Assembly (NCBI RefSeq): GCF_022682495.2
Contig: NC_071397.1
Coordinates: 25,869,427-25,933,426, forward strand
Reading direction: 5' to 3'
Length of the DNA stretch: 64,000 nucleotides
Source of the DNA: Desmodus rotundus
Taxonomy: Eukaryota > Chordata > Mammalia > Chiroptera > Phyllostomidae
Below the pieces are notes generated by a model. That model was given only the letters and a program-made list of their open reading frames with translations. It had not been told where the DNA came from and made no database searches. Positions 1-11,570 of the stretch are shown one piece after another (position 1 is the stretch's first letter; each line of letters begins with the position of its first letter). The translations under genes were made by a program, and so were the position numbers.

Positions 1-506
1 TTAATAATATTTTATCATAGTTTCCAATATTTTATATTAACATTTATAATACTTTGAGAAAATATATGGCATATGTCACCATCAGTATCCATCACTATAA
101 TTATTCACAATATTAAACTTGAAATATTAACCCCAATAAGTTATTTTACTATTAATATTTTTAATTGTTTTAGTGATCTCATTATTTTCCTATTGTTTGT
201 ATTTCTTAATATAGGCTTATAAATCAAGAATTTGCTTGGTTTCTAAAAAAAAAAATCAAGATTTCCCCCTGAAGTCCAAAACATGTGGATTTACTTTCAT
301 ATTAAAGGCCTAGATTATTATTTTTTGAAATCTATGACTATTCTAGAATGCCTAGAAAAGTTAACTAGGCTGTATACTTTATATAATTTTAAATAAACAC
401 TTTAAAAGCATATAATATTAAAATTTCTAATATTTCAAACATAAGAACACTTCTGCTAAATTAACATTTTACCATTTCTCAAACAGTCCAATTTTTTAAT
501 GTAGCA
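1..506. other. Unique AT-rich DNA, no gene seen
   Basis: Very AT-rich sequence with short homopolymer runs. No open frame of useful length, no recognised repeat and no promoter-like GC island. It ends at the left target-site duplication of the following LINE. Confidence 0.6.
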
Positions 507-519
507 GAAACACTTGTTA
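507..519 (+). repeat. Left target-site duplication of the HAL1-like LINE
   Basis: GAAACACTTGTTA here pairs with GAAATACTTGTTA at 2372-2384, 12 of 13 bases identical. Confidence 0.7.
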
Positions 520-1350
520 GGACTTCTAGTCCAGATGGAGACATAGGTAAACATGGATCACCTCCTCTAAACCAAAGCAAAAATTACTACTAAACTACAA
601 AACAACTATCACACAGACTCATAAGAAAATCGAGCTATATGGAAGTCCAACAACCAAGGAATTGAAGCAATCACATTCATCCAGACAGGTAGGAAGGGCG
701 GAGATATGGAGACGCATGGAGAGGTAGAGAAATGCAGAGATGCAAAGGTGCAGAGGTGCAGTCCCACACACATGTGATGGATGAAAATTGGGAGAGATAC
801 CTCAGGAGCAGGGGATCCCAGCCCCACACCAGACCACCCAGCCCAGGATTTCAGTTCCAGGAAGGTAAGTCCCCATAACTTCTGGCTATAAAAACCAGAG
901 GGGGTTGGGGTTGCAGGAAAAAAGTACAGGATTCTCAGGCATCTCCACTTAAAGTGCCCATAATGGACTGAGGACTTACACAGACTTCCTCTGGGCTCCA
1001 GCACCAATGCAGCAGGTGAAAGGGCACCAGTGGCATTAAGGGAGAAACTGCAATCTCTGGCATCCAGGTGAGTGCCAGGAGATAGCTTCCTCCCAGACAA
1101 AATTCCAGTGGCCAGGCAGCAGTACTGTTTCCTTTCTGAGTCCTCCCCAACACAGAGCCAAAGAGCAGTGATACCATATTGGAGACCCCATAAACCTGGC
1201 TCACAGAGGTTGCTCCACCCTGGCCATTACCTAAGGCTCTGTCCCATCCAACTTACTGTTGTGCTCTTCTACAATAGGCCATGCTATTTAGACAGGGAGC
1301 CAAAAAAGCTCTATATAATACATGGAAATAAACACAGGGAGGCTACCAAA

Positions 1351-1467
1351 ATGAAGAGACAAAGAAATATGGTCCAAATGAAAGAACAGAATAAAACTCT
1401 AGAAAAAAGAAAAATTCAAAACAAAACAGCAAGAATTAAAAAAAAAAAAAAAAAAAACCAAGGATAG
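1351..1467 (+). pseudogene. ORF1 N-terminal stub of the HAL1-like LINE
   Basis: The ATG follows a typical L1 context (GGCTACCAAAATG). The frame begins MKRQRNMVQMKEQNKTLEKR, rich in Lys, Arg and Gln, as expected for the start of an L1-type ORF1 nucleic-acid-binding protein. It runs into a poly-lysine stretch made by an A-rich tract and stops after about 39 residues. Normal ORF1p is roughly 300 residues, so this is a remnant. An upstream extension of the same open frame starts at 1072, but that part is leader sequence. Confidence 0.6.
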
Positions 1468-1550
1468 GCTAAGGAGCCTCTGGGACAACCTCAAATGTAC
1501 CAACATTTGAATCATAAGGGTACCAGAAAGAGAAAAAAAAGAGTAAGAAG

Positions 1551-1772
1551 TTGAAAACTTATTTGAAAAAAATAATGAAAGAAAACTTCCCTAATTTGGC
1601 AAAGGAAATAGACATACAAGTCCAGGAAGCACAGAGAATCCCTGATAAGATGGACACAAAGAGGACCACACCAAGACACAACATAATTAAAATGCCAAAG
1701 GTTAAAGATAAAGAGAGAATCTTAAAAGCAGATAGTTACCTACAAAGGAGTTCCCAAAAGACTGTTAGCTAA
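1551..1772 (+). pseudogene. ORF1 central/C-terminal fragment of the HAL1-like LINE
   Basis: The 73-residue frame contains ENFPNLAKEIDIQVQEAQR and then TPRHNIIKMPKVKDKERIL. These match the conserved RNA-recognition part of L1 ORF1p (pattern ENFPNL.KEIDIQ.QEAQR...KVKDKERILKA). Sequence past the stop at 1772 still resembles ORF1-related DNA down to about 1980, out of frame. The middle of ORF1, between the N-terminal stub and this piece, appears deleted. Confidence 0.72.
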
Positions 1773-2371
1773 TTTCTCAAAAGAAACTTTGCAGGCAAGA
1801 AGGGACTGGCAAGAAGTATTCAAAGTGATGAAAAGAAAGGATCTACAACCTAGATTACTTTATCCAGCAAAGCTATCATTTAGAATGGAAGGGGAAAGTG
1901 TTTCCTAGACAAGGTAAAGCTAAAGGAGTTCATCACCACCAAGCCCTTATTATATGGAATGTTAAAGGGACTTATTTAAGAAAAAGAAGATCAAAACTAT
2001 GAACATTATAATGGCAAAAATTCACAACTATCAACAATTGAATCTAAAAAGCAAACTAAGCAGAACAGAAACAGAATCATAGATATGGAGCTCATTTGGA
2101 GGATTATCATTTGGGAGGGTGCAAATAAAATACCAAGGAAATGGGGGGAAACAGGCAGGGATACAGACGAACAACCTGGTAGGTACAGAATAGACAGGGC
2201 GATGTTAGGAACAATTTAGTAAATGGAGTAGCCAAAGAACTTATAGGTATGAGCCATGGACATGAACTAAGGGAGAGGATTGCTGGAGAAAATGTGATGC
2301 ACTAGGTGGAGGGTGGCAAAGCAGGACAGATTGAGACAATGGTAATAGCATAATAAAATATATCAAAAAAA

Positions 2372-2384
2372 GAAATACTTGTTA
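2372..2384 (+). repeat. Right target-site duplication of the HAL1-like LINE
   Basis: Copy of the 507-519 motif directly after the A-rich tail, with one mismatch. Confidence 0.7.
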
Positions 2385-3537
2385 AAAGTTTCTTGGATGA
2401 TAATGGTCCATTTTTAAAAAACTTTAGCTTGACATTTATTCATCTATGTCACCTTTGGTATTAATTATTGTAAATATATCTTATCAGAAAATTTAAAATA
2501 CATATGGATAAAAAATTGTCAAGGTGAACTAAAAGTATGTTGTATATTTTTAAAACATAAGACAAAAAAAGAATTATATTACTATTGTAGAGATCATGAC
2601 ACTTACTAAAAGTTCTTCCTTTTCTCCCACATTTCCACTTGCTGTTGAGCAGGGTCTTGAAAATGATTCTGAACCAGGGCTATAAGCAAACAAGATAGAA
2701 TAAAATCCAGGCATAGGCAAGGGAAAAGCAGAGAGCACCTTCTAATTGTCTCTTCCATCACTGCAGCATCCTGGAAAGTATTGTGCTGCAGATGGTAGAG
2801 CCTCCCTCAACCTGAGCACAAACCCCTGCCGGCCCACAACAGACATAAACATGTCAGCAAAGAATCTTTTGTTGTGTTTTTCCCCAAATAAACTCAGAAT
2901 ATCTTGGCTTAAATCACAGCATATTTTTCCCCTCAGTCTTGTCAAGTGTACCTTCTAAATCTATCTTGAAATTATCACCTTCTCTTAAGCAACTATTTTC
3001 CTCAGCGTGCTGGACCCTCTTAGTCCCTAGATTGCACTGAATCCATAAACAATGCAACAAAGAATGAGCAACCAAGTTTTCTGCAAATGAGAATCCTTAT
3101 TTATCATCTTTATTGTCAACACTAGAAACAGTGTGGCTTGGAAACTATGTATCATCACTATTACTGATTAGAACAGAGAAAGTGTGAGAACGGGTAACAA
3201 GATCACCCATTTATGCATAATATATAATCCTCCCTTTCCAGCTGCTGTTCCTTGCCATGGCATATCTTCCCCACACCTTCCTCCCCAGATTGCTGCACAA
3301 GGTGGAACTAACTGAATCTACACGTTCCTGCTTCTAATTACTATTTACTTGTTCTCTGTGTGTTTTGCTCATCATAAAGTCTTTCCTTAAGGTGGGGGAT
3401 TACATTGGGAGGATCCCTAGAGTTAGAGTCAGTACAATACTGCTTTGACCAAGGACTTTACCTACATATCTGGTTTATTGTGCATTCCTGGCTACTTTCA
3501 CTCTTATTGAAAGAATGCAAACCATTCCATAGTTCTA
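2385..3537. other. Unique non-coding DNA
   Basis: No gene or repeat recognised. Overlapping short open frames on both strands at 2742-2958 have no family signature and look like chance. Confidence 0.5.
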
Positions 3538-3538
3538 C

Positions 3539-3632
3539 TTTCCCTCTCCCCTCCCCTCCCCTCCCCTCACCTCTCCCCTTCCCTCCTCTTTCCCTTCCCC
3601 TCCTGACCTTTCCCTTCCTCTTCTTTCTCTCA
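3539..3632 (+). repeat. Polypyrimidine low-complexity tract (CCCCT)n-like
   Basis: About 90 bases of C and T in CCCCT and CCTTT variants, almost without purines. It generates the proline/serine/leucine-rich frame on the plus strand and the Gly/Arg/Lys-rich frame on the minus strand, neither of which is a gene. Confidence 0.85.
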
Positions 3633-4279
3633 TGTGCTTGTATTAGTTTCTTGCCTCTTAATCTAAAGCTCTGAATAATGTTTTTGATTTCCAAGTAATG
3701 AAAAACAATTTCCATAATTTTACTAATTTAATCTCTTTGGTTACATACTCTCACAGTTCCTTCTGCCTGACACGGTTTCCCCCTTATTTTTGCTTGGCAA
3801 TGTTCTAGTTATTCTTCAGATCTAACATAAACTATCCCTTTATGGTAAAAAAAAAAATCCCTAAATTCTATCTAAGTTTAGTCCAGAAGTTATACACACT
3901 TCTGTAACTTTGCATTGCTAACACGTAACAAAACTGAAAATATAATTACTTGTATATTCACATAAGGAATTCCTGTATCCATTATTAAGTCATAAGTTAC
4001 AAAAAAACAAACGCCATATTTTAATTGCTGACATATCTCCAGTAACTAGCAAGCACAGTGCTATTATGAGCACATAATAGGTCCATACAAGTATGTGGTA
4101 AGTTATTGTAGCACTTCAAATTCAAAAGTTTAAAAACCATACATTCATTGCAGTACCAGCACCACTGTGCCATTTTGCGGAATCATACTATTGTTAGCTA
4201 ACTTTACTTATTGTTTTTCAACTATATTTTCATTCTATAGCTTTCTTTTTTTAGGATTAATTTAAAATTTTTTCTAAAA
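3633..4279. other. Unique AT-rich DNA
   Basis: No gene, RNA or recognised repeat. Ordinary AT-rich intergenic or intronic sequence. Confidence 0.5.
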
Positions 4280-6402
4280 TAAGAATGCATTCATCCTTAA
4301 AATGAATACAATTATCTGTTTATAAATGACATGACCTAATGTAGAAAAAACCTAAAGACTCAACAAAAGAAAAATTCTTAGAAGTAATAAACACTTTGGT
4401 AAAGTTACAGGATACAAAATCAACATAAAAAAATCAGTGATGCTTCTATATACAAACACAAACAATCTGAAAATAAAATTAAACAACCCCACTTACAATT
4501 GCAAAATAAAAAATAAAATACCAAGGAATAAGTTTAATCAAAGATGTGAAAGACTTGTATACTGAAAATGATAAAATGATAAAATGGAATTTCAAGAACA
4601 CACAGATGCAAATATATTGTATGTCCATAGACTAGAAGAATCAACATTGTGAAAATGTCCATACCATCCAAAGCTATCTGCACATTCAATGCAATCCCTA
4701 TAAAAATTCTAATGGCATTCTTTTACAGAAATAGAAGAAAAATCTTAAAATTCATATTAAAAGACAAAAGACCCTGAATAACCAAAGAAATTTTGAGAAA
4801 GAAGAGCAGAGCAAAAGGTATCACATGTCCTGATTTCAAAATATATTAAGAAGCCACAGTGTGCAAAACAATACGTTATTGGCATAACAGTAGACACAGA
4901 GACAATTGGAAGAAAATAAAGAGCCAGAAATAAATCCACATAACTACAATTAACTTATCTTTGACAAGGATGCCAATGAGGAGAGGATAGTTTCTTCAAC
5001 AAATGGTGCAGGAAAGATTGAATATCGATATGCAAGAGAAAGAAACTGGCCCTTATCTCATACCCCATGAAGTTCAACTCAGAATGAATTAGGCTTAAAC
5101 TTAAGACTCAAAACTGTAAAACTAATAGAATAAAAATATTGGGAAAAACCTTGCCATTGGTCTGGACAGTTATTATTATCATTTTTTGTATATGATGCCC
5201 AAAGCATAGACAACAAAAGCAAAAAGTAAACAAGAGGGATAGGATCAAACTAAAAATCTTGTTAACAGCATAGAAAACACAATGGAAGGCAACCTATGGA
5301 ATGTGTATCAGGATCTCAAAACTCAATAGCATAAAGTAAATGATCTTATTAAAAAATGGACAAAGGAACTGAGTAGACATTTTGCTAAAGAAAACATACA
5401 AATGGCCAACAGGTATAAGAACTGGTGCTAAACATCACTAAATATTGGGGAAATGCAAATTAAAACTAGCCTATATGAGTTCAATTTAATCAAAAACACA
5501 ATGAAATATCACTTCACACCTATTAGAATGACTAGTATCAAAAAGACTCAAGGTAACATGTATTGGCAAGGATGTGGGGTGGGGGGAAGGGACCCTGTAC
5601 ACAGGTGGTCAGAATGTCAATTGGTAGAGCCACTATGGAAGACATTATGGAGGTTTCTCACAAACTAAAATATTAATAGAATTATCATATGATACAGTAA
5701 TCCTGATTTTGGATAAATATCTAAATGAAATAAAGTCAGTGTCTCAAAAAGATCATCCACTCTCCTATGTTCATTGTAGTATTATTCCCAATAGCCAAGA
5801 TATGGAAAAAAACTATATGTCCGAGACAAATAAATTGATAAACAAAATGTGATATATATTCATACATATCATATCTTAATATCTATATATAATATAGATA
5901 TAATGAAATATTATTTATTATAAGAAGAAATCCCACCACATACAACAACATGGATGAATGACCTGGTGGACATCATTCCAGAAACAGAAATAAGTCAGAA
6001 ATAGAAAGACAAATACTGTATGAATTTACTTATATGTGGAATCTAAAATAGCCAAACTCAAAGGTGCAGAGAATTGAATGGTGGTTGCCAGGAGGTAGAA
6101 GAGGGTAATGGGGAGATGTTAATTAAAGAGTATAACATTTTAGATCTGCAGGGTGAGTAATTTCTGGAGATCTGATGTACAGCAATAGTTATATGGCTAT
6201 AGTTAACAAATACTGTATTGTATACTTGAAATGTGCTGAGTACATACTAAGATTTCACTAACATACACATGAAAATAGTAACTATGATAGTTTCAGTTAT
6301 TTCACAATGTATACATTGTATATTAAAGTATCAAATTATATTCTTTAAATGTATATCTACAATATTTATTTGTCAATTATACCTCAATAAAAATGGGGAG
6401 GT
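4280..6402 (+). mobile_element. Old 5'-truncated L1 (ORF2 end plus 3' UTR)
   Basis: The left part is L1 ORF2 just around the reverse transcriptase active site. The region near 4320-4345 matches the segment after the FADD box, but the box itself is degraded. ORF2 C-terminal landmarks follow: the GGATACAAAATCAACAT region at 4410, the 'CAACATGGATGAATGACC' region at 5946, and 'TCAGAAATAGAAAGACAAATACTGTATGA'-type sequence near 5995. The 3' UTR contains GAATGGTGGTTGCCAGGAGG and ends near ATTATACCTCAATAAAAATG, as in the L1MA/L1MB group. Frames are broken throughout, so it is an old dead copy. The left boundary is uncertain by tens of bases. Confidence 0.8.
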
Positions 6403-7499
6403 GGCACTTAAGGGCTTGGGTCAAAGGCAACAAAATTTAATTGATTAATATTGGTTTTACTTAAGTTGATGCCTGCCAAATCATGGCATAGTATATTCCT
6501 GAATTTTATATATTTACAGTTACTCTTAAATTATAAATTTAATGCATATGAAAAATGTGTGAATTTTCTAAAATTTAAGAATACACATTAATATTTTAGA
6601 GGGGATAATTTTTAGAAAACTAGAATTTTTAGTTTAAAATTTAGTTTAAAACCAAGGTTTTAATTTTCTTGTTTTAATGCATATTAAACCATTCACCTGA
6701 AATATAGGAATCTTCAGAAAAGAATGCTATCCTTTCTCATTGTCAGGCGTGGTGCAGGTGATTGACCTTCATTATCCCATTTAACCACCAAAACTACCCA
6801 GCTGAGTAAAAGCTGCTATCCTCACTTAGACATTAGGAAACTATAGTTATAATTATGTATTGGCTACTCAATAAGGCACCTAAATGCCCAAAGTATTCCC
6901 ATGATGCACCACAACTTCACTGAATAAAACAAAACTTAATAGTAATGTGTGTGTGTGTGTGTGTGTGTCTTTGAAATTTATCCACAGAGGTAAGAGAAAT
7001 AAAACTAGGAATAATTTGCTTTTACTAAAACTTCCTTCCCAGTGTTATTAACTATGACATATTCATAGGTAATATTAGTGAAAGTAACCCTGGCTTTAGC
7101 ATCCTTCTCTCCCACATACATATTATATACCACATCATGAAAACAGTCAATTCTGCTTCCTGTTTCCAGTAACTCCAGAGATAAGAGTAAATGTTGGAGA
7201 TAATATGTAAATGAATCACAAATTAATGCACTTCAATTAATCCCTAAGTGTGTTAGGAAAGAGCATGAGTTATTTTAACACACAGTCCAGTAAGTACTTT
7301 ATTTCTACTTTTGATATCTGACGTACAAAACCATTAAACTTGCAGCTTATTAGAAAGTTCTTGTGTAAAATTTCTAGGATAAACATCATCTACCCTTTCA
7401 CCAACTATTTTAAAAAACAAGCTCCTGTTAACTATTTTCTCATATTTAAGTAATAGAAGTTATTAGTTACACAAAAATGGAAAAAAATCAATAGTCTCC
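6403..7499. other. Mostly unique DNA; weak MIR-like patch near 6740-6860
   Basis: No gene seen. A patch around 6740-6860 has the MIR feel (cattatcccatttaaccacc ... attaggaaacta) but is too degraded to call firmly. A TG dinucleotide repeat lies inside. Confidence 0.4.
6946..6968 (+). repeat. (TG)n microsatellite
   Basis: Uninterrupted TG/GT dinucleotide run of about 11 units. Confidence 0.95.
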
Positions 7500-7958
7500 T
7501 GTTCGTTGCAAACTTAGGGTTCCTCGGCCGAGATCTGAAGCTGCTCTCCCCCAACACAGAGATCCAGGAGAGACCAAAGAAAGAGGCAGACCACCCAGAT
7601 CAGTAGGCGGCAGGTTTAATAAGCAAGGGAACTTACATGAAACGCTTGTCTTGGCCATTCACAAGATGAGTAGATCTCCACATCTGTCACCGGAATCTTA
7701 AAAGTCTATACAGAGGCCCTAACTGGGTTCAGTCACATATCCTGTCCAGATGGTCTCAACAACACGTTTTTGAAATGGCTCCTTATGCAGAAACGTTGGG
7801 CAGACCATACATTTCAATGACAGGGCAGCTAAGGGCCTTTTATTGCTTGGGTCCAGCTTGTGCGTTAACTGGTGGTCAAATGCTCTCGATGACCTCCTCC
7901 AAAACCTACAGAGACCATCTCAAAAGACCAAATTGAGACCCATTGCTTCCCTATTACA
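7500..7958 (-). mobile_element. Probable solo LTR of an endogenous retrovirus
   Basis: On the minus strand the block begins TGTAATAGGG and ends AACGAACA, giving TG...CA termini over 459 bp. It is more GC-rich than its flanks. Near its end it has GCTTATTAAACCTGCC, a plausible variant polyadenylation signal, followed by a T/G-rich, CT-rich stretch as in R/U5. No internal retroviral sequence lies next to it. I could not find a matching short duplication at the chosen ends, so the boundaries are provisional. It could also be another kind of medium-reiteration repeat. Confidence 0.5.
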
Positions 7959-8424
7959 TTACTTCTCTGGCTCCTCTTCATTTTCTTCCTTTTGCTACTC
8001 CAAGTGAATCTAATGAAGCCAAGGGTACAGGACAAACACCATGGGGCACTGGTTTCCCATGCTCCTGTATATTAGAATAACCTGGGAATCAGTGAATATA
8101 TGAAGGCTGGGGCACTATTCGGAACATTTAAGTTAAATAGGCATTCCTCAGATATATTCCGGATTTGGTTCAAGACCACCACAATGAAGTAATTATCACA
8201 ACAAAGTCAGCCACAATTCTTTTTGCTGGTGGAAGATCTTGTGTTCAGTTTGTAAAAAAGCACATCCGTGAGGCTCTCCAAAATGAAATGTCTGTAATTG
8301 GATAGGGTGTTTTTAGTTGGAAAAGTTTTCCATGTGCTGCTGATATGCATACTCTGATGAAAAGCATCTGTAAGAGGTGATTAATCACAAATCTCTGAGT
8401 TTCCCCCAAAAGTATATACTAATC
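7959..8424. other. Unique DNA with a weak hAT-like patch
   Basis: The patch near 8045-8100 (TTAGAATAACCTGGGAA) resembles part of a MER5-type hAT element. The rest is unassigned and no gene is visible. Confidence 0.35.
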
Positions 8425-8615
8425 TAAGTCAGTCCTTTCAAATGTAAGCACACATTAGAATCACCTAGAGGGCTCATTAAAGCATAAGTTTCTCTGCCCC
8501 ACCCCATGTTTCCTGTTCAATAGGCAGGTAGAGGGGCCTGAGAATTTGTATTTCTAATAAATTCCCAGGTGATGCCTATAACATTGGTCCCGAGACCACA
8601 GTCTGAGAACTCCTG
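8425..8615. mobile_element. MER5-like non-autonomous hAT (Charlie) DNA transposon
   Basis: The block carries TTAGAATCACCTAGAGGG near its left end, TGCCCCACCCC in the middle, and AATTCCCAGGTGATGC with TCTGAGAACTCC near its right end. This is the palindromic MER5A/B pattern of an old internally deleted hAT element. It has no coding capacity. Orientation is left open because the family is nearly self-complementary. Confidence 0.7.
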
Positions 8616-8747
8616 TTCTGTGAAATGTAATATTATGTTTGGATAGACTGACTCCACCTGAGGGAGAGATGATTGAGTCAGTCCCAATTCACCAACATGG
8701 TGTGAAAGTGAACTTTGCCTTTGGTGGAAATTTCAGTGCTGTTTGGG

Positions 8748-8764
8748 AAAAAAAAAAAAAAAGA
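8748..8764 (+). repeat. Poly(A) run
   Basis: A run of A bases followed by AGAGG; no retrotransposed body is evident directly upstream. Confidence 0.6.
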
Positions 8765-9214
8765 GGAAATAAATGGCAGACAAGTGAGACTAATTTCTAG
8801 TAGAATTCTCTCCGTCTTATTCTGTTTCCTCTCACCGAGAATAACGCCATCGCGTTGTTTCAGAGCTCCCTGCTCCTGTCATGAGCAGCCAGGGTTTCAT
8901 GTCCTGACAGCTTTATTTTGCCACCCTCTGACTAAAATGACATTCTCTCTCCGTATATGGCAGTCCTATTTGTCTACATATTCCCCTGTAGGAAACTCCA
9001 TGTGTTCTCCACAACATCGTTTCTTCATTTTCCAAGTGATCATTTGGACCCTCATTCATTTTGTCCTTCTATTGGGCTGTTGTATGTTATGGTTATTTTA
9101 CTTTTTTAATTAAAACAAAACAATATTTTATGTTAAAAATTAATGAACACTGAGAATATAAAAGATAATGTCCTAAGCACTTTTAAAATACTGACTCTTT
9201 AAAGAACTTCACAC

Positions 9215-9375
9215 AGCTATGTGGTTGTACACGATTTACTTCATTTCACCCTCAGCAGATAATATTCATAATATTCTTACAACAGCCCTGTGAGACAGGA
9301 ACTCTCATTATCCTGCTCCAGTCTCCCAACTAGTAAGCAGAAAAGCCTGACCTCAAACCCATATTCAGGATCAAG
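9215..9375 (+). mobile_element. MIR SINE fragment
   Basis: Shows the MIR 3' half pattern: AACAGCCCTGTGAGACAGG, then TTATCCTGCTCCAG, then CTAGTAAGCAGAAAAGCCTG, then ACCTCAAACCCATATTCAGG. Compare the consensus acagatgaggaaactg... and attcgaacccaggtc. Old and degraded, tRNA-derived, ancient mammalian. Confidence 0.7.
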
Positions 9376-9687
9376 GGGTTTTCTTACTCATTTTGTATCC
9401 TGTGCAAGATTTAGTATACTGTTTCTCAAATAATGGTCACTTTTTATTGAATTTCTACATCTCTTTCAAATTTAATTATGCCACTTTATGTAACTTAGAG
9501 GTAAAATTAGTTTTATTTTTTCTTGAATTTGTTTCTTATTTAATCTCCTAATCTGGAATACGAAAAACAAATGTCAAGTAGTAATATAACAGTTCATTTC
9601 TCTGAGGAAATGTGAAAGTTTTTTCTCTCTTGTTAACAATTTAGAATTGAAACATAATTGTCTTTTCACCAAATATAGAAGGAATAT
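9376..9687. other. Unique AT-rich DNA
   Basis: No gene or recognised repeat. Confidence 0.5.
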
Positions 9688-10275
9688 ATGTATGGTAGGC
9701 AGCTTCTAAAATGGTCTCCAATAATTACTGGCTCTTCATTGTGTAATTCCTTCCCCTTGAGCTGAATTTAGACAATTGCTTTTAATGAATGAAATATAAC
9801 AGATGTAATGGGATTTTTACTTCTTAGAATAGGTTATAGAAAGACTGTGACTTCAGTCTCGGCAGCTTAGTCTTCTTAAACCTCTCTGGAACCTGTCTTT
9901 CAGTGGAAACAAACAGCCATGTTGAGAGCAACCCCTCTGAGGAGCAACTGATAACTCGCTGTTTGGGAGCAATAGATAGCTCTCACCATTAGCCAGTGAA
10001 AGCTGGAGGCTTACTGTAGTCAAATTAACAAGTTTGGAGGAGGATTCTCTGAGGGCTACCATCGGTTATGTTGGTGAACTTGGTCATGTGAATTATTTCC
10101 CAGGTAAACTGTGACATGACTGTGGTCAACAGATTCTCTGGATTCTCACAAGAGACGCTGAGCCAGAGAAATCAGCTGAACTACACCCATAGACTGTGAG
10201 ATAAAAGGTTTCCTGTTAAGGAACTTAGTTTTGGGATAATTTTTTATGCAGCAATAAATAGCTAGTCTTTAATAT
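9688..10275 (+). mobile_element. MaLR/MLT1-like LTR relic
   Basis: Begins TATGGTAGGCAGCTTCTAAAATGG and has the AGACTGTGACTTCAGTCT motif, CACAAGAGACGCTGAGCC, ACTGTGAGATAAAAGG, and a GCAGCAATAAATAGCTAG end. The same order of motifs recurs at 35120-35755 and 47475-48035, so the window has three copies of one repeat group. I assign it to mammalian apparent LTR retrotransposons from memory of this motif series; the exact subfamily is uncertain. No internal sequence. Confidence 0.6.
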
Positions 10276-10879
10276 TTCCTATGTAATATCTGTAAAATTA
10301 ATTTTGAACAATGGTATAAACTTCAAATATAAACTTACACAGCTACAAGAGAAAAAAGCCACTTTACTGAATATTTGGAAAGACTTAATTTTTGCATAAA
10401 TATCCCTTACATGCTGACAAAAAGTGGTGACTGATATGAACCCCAGAATGAAAAACAAATGCAGACACTACCAATTATCACTGATAATTGATCACTGATG
10501 TGCAGTGATATTTATTTCTCTCACATGGGCAATTCTTCAAAGCATATTCTAGATAGAATAATAAGATAATGATGCTTGATAATTATCTTGATAATGCCAA
10601 AAATGTTAGCTTGTTTTCAATAAAGAATGCAGGACAGCACATTATTTTCTTCTTTTATATTCATAAAACTGGAAATATTCATGGAAATCACTTCATATTC
10701 AAAAATTGATATGGATGAAAGAATATTGTTAAGATCTTTTTCTAACTGTTTAGTGGTATGATCAGGTTTTTGTTTTAGTTATTCTAAAAGGACACAGACA
10801 TTAATTAGGGAAGTAATAGTCCTTCAACAACACTATTACAATGATGAAAAATGAGGGATGACTTATGTATTTTAATTCA
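10276..10879. other. Unique AT-rich DNA
   Basis: No gene seen. A short inverted pair occurs around 10470-10500 (ATCACTGATAATTGATCACTGAT), without other support for function. Confidence 0.5.
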
Positions 10880-11005
10880 AGGGGTTCATTAAAAGCCACA
10901 ACAGGGTAGGAATCACCTTTGTCCAGTTGCATTGTGTCCCAGCACTAAGCATAGAACCTAACAGAGAATATATCACCACAAACTTACTGAATAAATAGGT
11001 AGATA
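10880..11005 (+). mobile_element. LINE2 3'-end fragment
   Basis: CCCAGCACTAAGCATAGAACC then ACTTACTGAATAAATAGG follows the L2 3' end pattern (cccagcgcctagaacagtgc ... caataaatatt). Confidence 0.55.
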
Positions 11006-11084
11006 ATAGATCAATAAGATCCCCAACAATATAAACTGGAAATATAACAATATTAATAGTTGAGAAGAGGACAAGTATTTCTTG

Positions 11085-11570
11085 TTCTATCCTTTTCCCT
11101 TGGTAGTGGTTTCTCACTACTCACACTACTGCTCTCTCGAGGGCCAGACTCTCCCATCCAATTGCCTGCTGGCATCTCTCTCAAAATCAGCAGGTCTAAA
11201 ACAGAAACCATCTTTTTCATGTCTTGGATTTACTGAGCCACAAACTTGGATGTCTGACACCTTCTTTACTCTCATTAGCCAATTTAGTTACCTAGTCCTT
11301 TGCAGTTTTCCCTTCATTACTGTTTCTCGAAACTGTTCACTCTTCCCCCACCATTCCACTGCTAACTCTCTGTATATTTGTCTTCCTCTGGGTATTTCAG
11401 CAGTCTTTAAACCGTCACCCCCGCCTCCATTGGCTCTATCAACCAGTTCTCATTGACACCAAAAGGACCTTTCCAAAATGCAAACAGGGCCACGTCCCTC
11501 CACACTTTAAATCCTGAAATAGTTCTTCCAACTAGAATTTAAACTTTGAATAAAATTCTGAAGTTGTCAG
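11085..11570 (+). mobile_element. LINE2 ORF-end fragment
   Basis: A C/T-rich segment with L2-type phrases: CCATCTTTTTCATGTCTTGG; TCTTCCCCCACCATTCCACTG; AAGGACCTTTCCAAAATGCAAA then CACGTCCCTCCACACTTTAAA, the counterpart of 'atctgatcatgtcactcc...'. Broken in all frames. Its 124-codon open frame at 11082-11456 is a remnant or chance. Confidence 0.5.

Larger units (their letters stand above)
520..2371 (+). mobile_element. HAL1-like LINE (ORF1-only L1 relative), both ends present
   Basis: The element runs from a GC-richer 5' leader (520 to about 1350), through remnants of L1-type ORF1, to a short 3' end with an AATAAAATATAT tail. The leader resembles the bat L1/HAL1 5' UTR as I remember it. No ORF2, reverse transcriptase or endonuclease sequence lies between ORF1 and the tail, which is the HAL1 layout. 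A 13-bp direct repeat with one mismatch (GAAAYACTTGTTA) flanks it at 507-519 and 2372-2384. That repeat fits target-primed insertion and sets both boundaries. ORF1 is broken by an A-rich run near 1438-1457 and by stops, so the copy is dead. It would have depended on L1 ORF2 protein in trans. The family label comes from layout and remembered consensus, not alignment. Confidence 0.72.

Noticed and set aside
609..1100. 163-codon minus-strand open frame
   Set aside because: It lies antisense to the GC-rich 5' leader of the HAL1-like LINE and has no domain; openness follows from composition.
3458..3715. Arg/Gly/Lys-rich minus-strand protein
   Set aside because: Translation of the (CCCCT)n-like low-complexity tract.
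8715..9113. 132-codon plus-strand open frame
   Set aside because: It runs through a poly(A) tract giving a lysine run, and shows no conserved domain.
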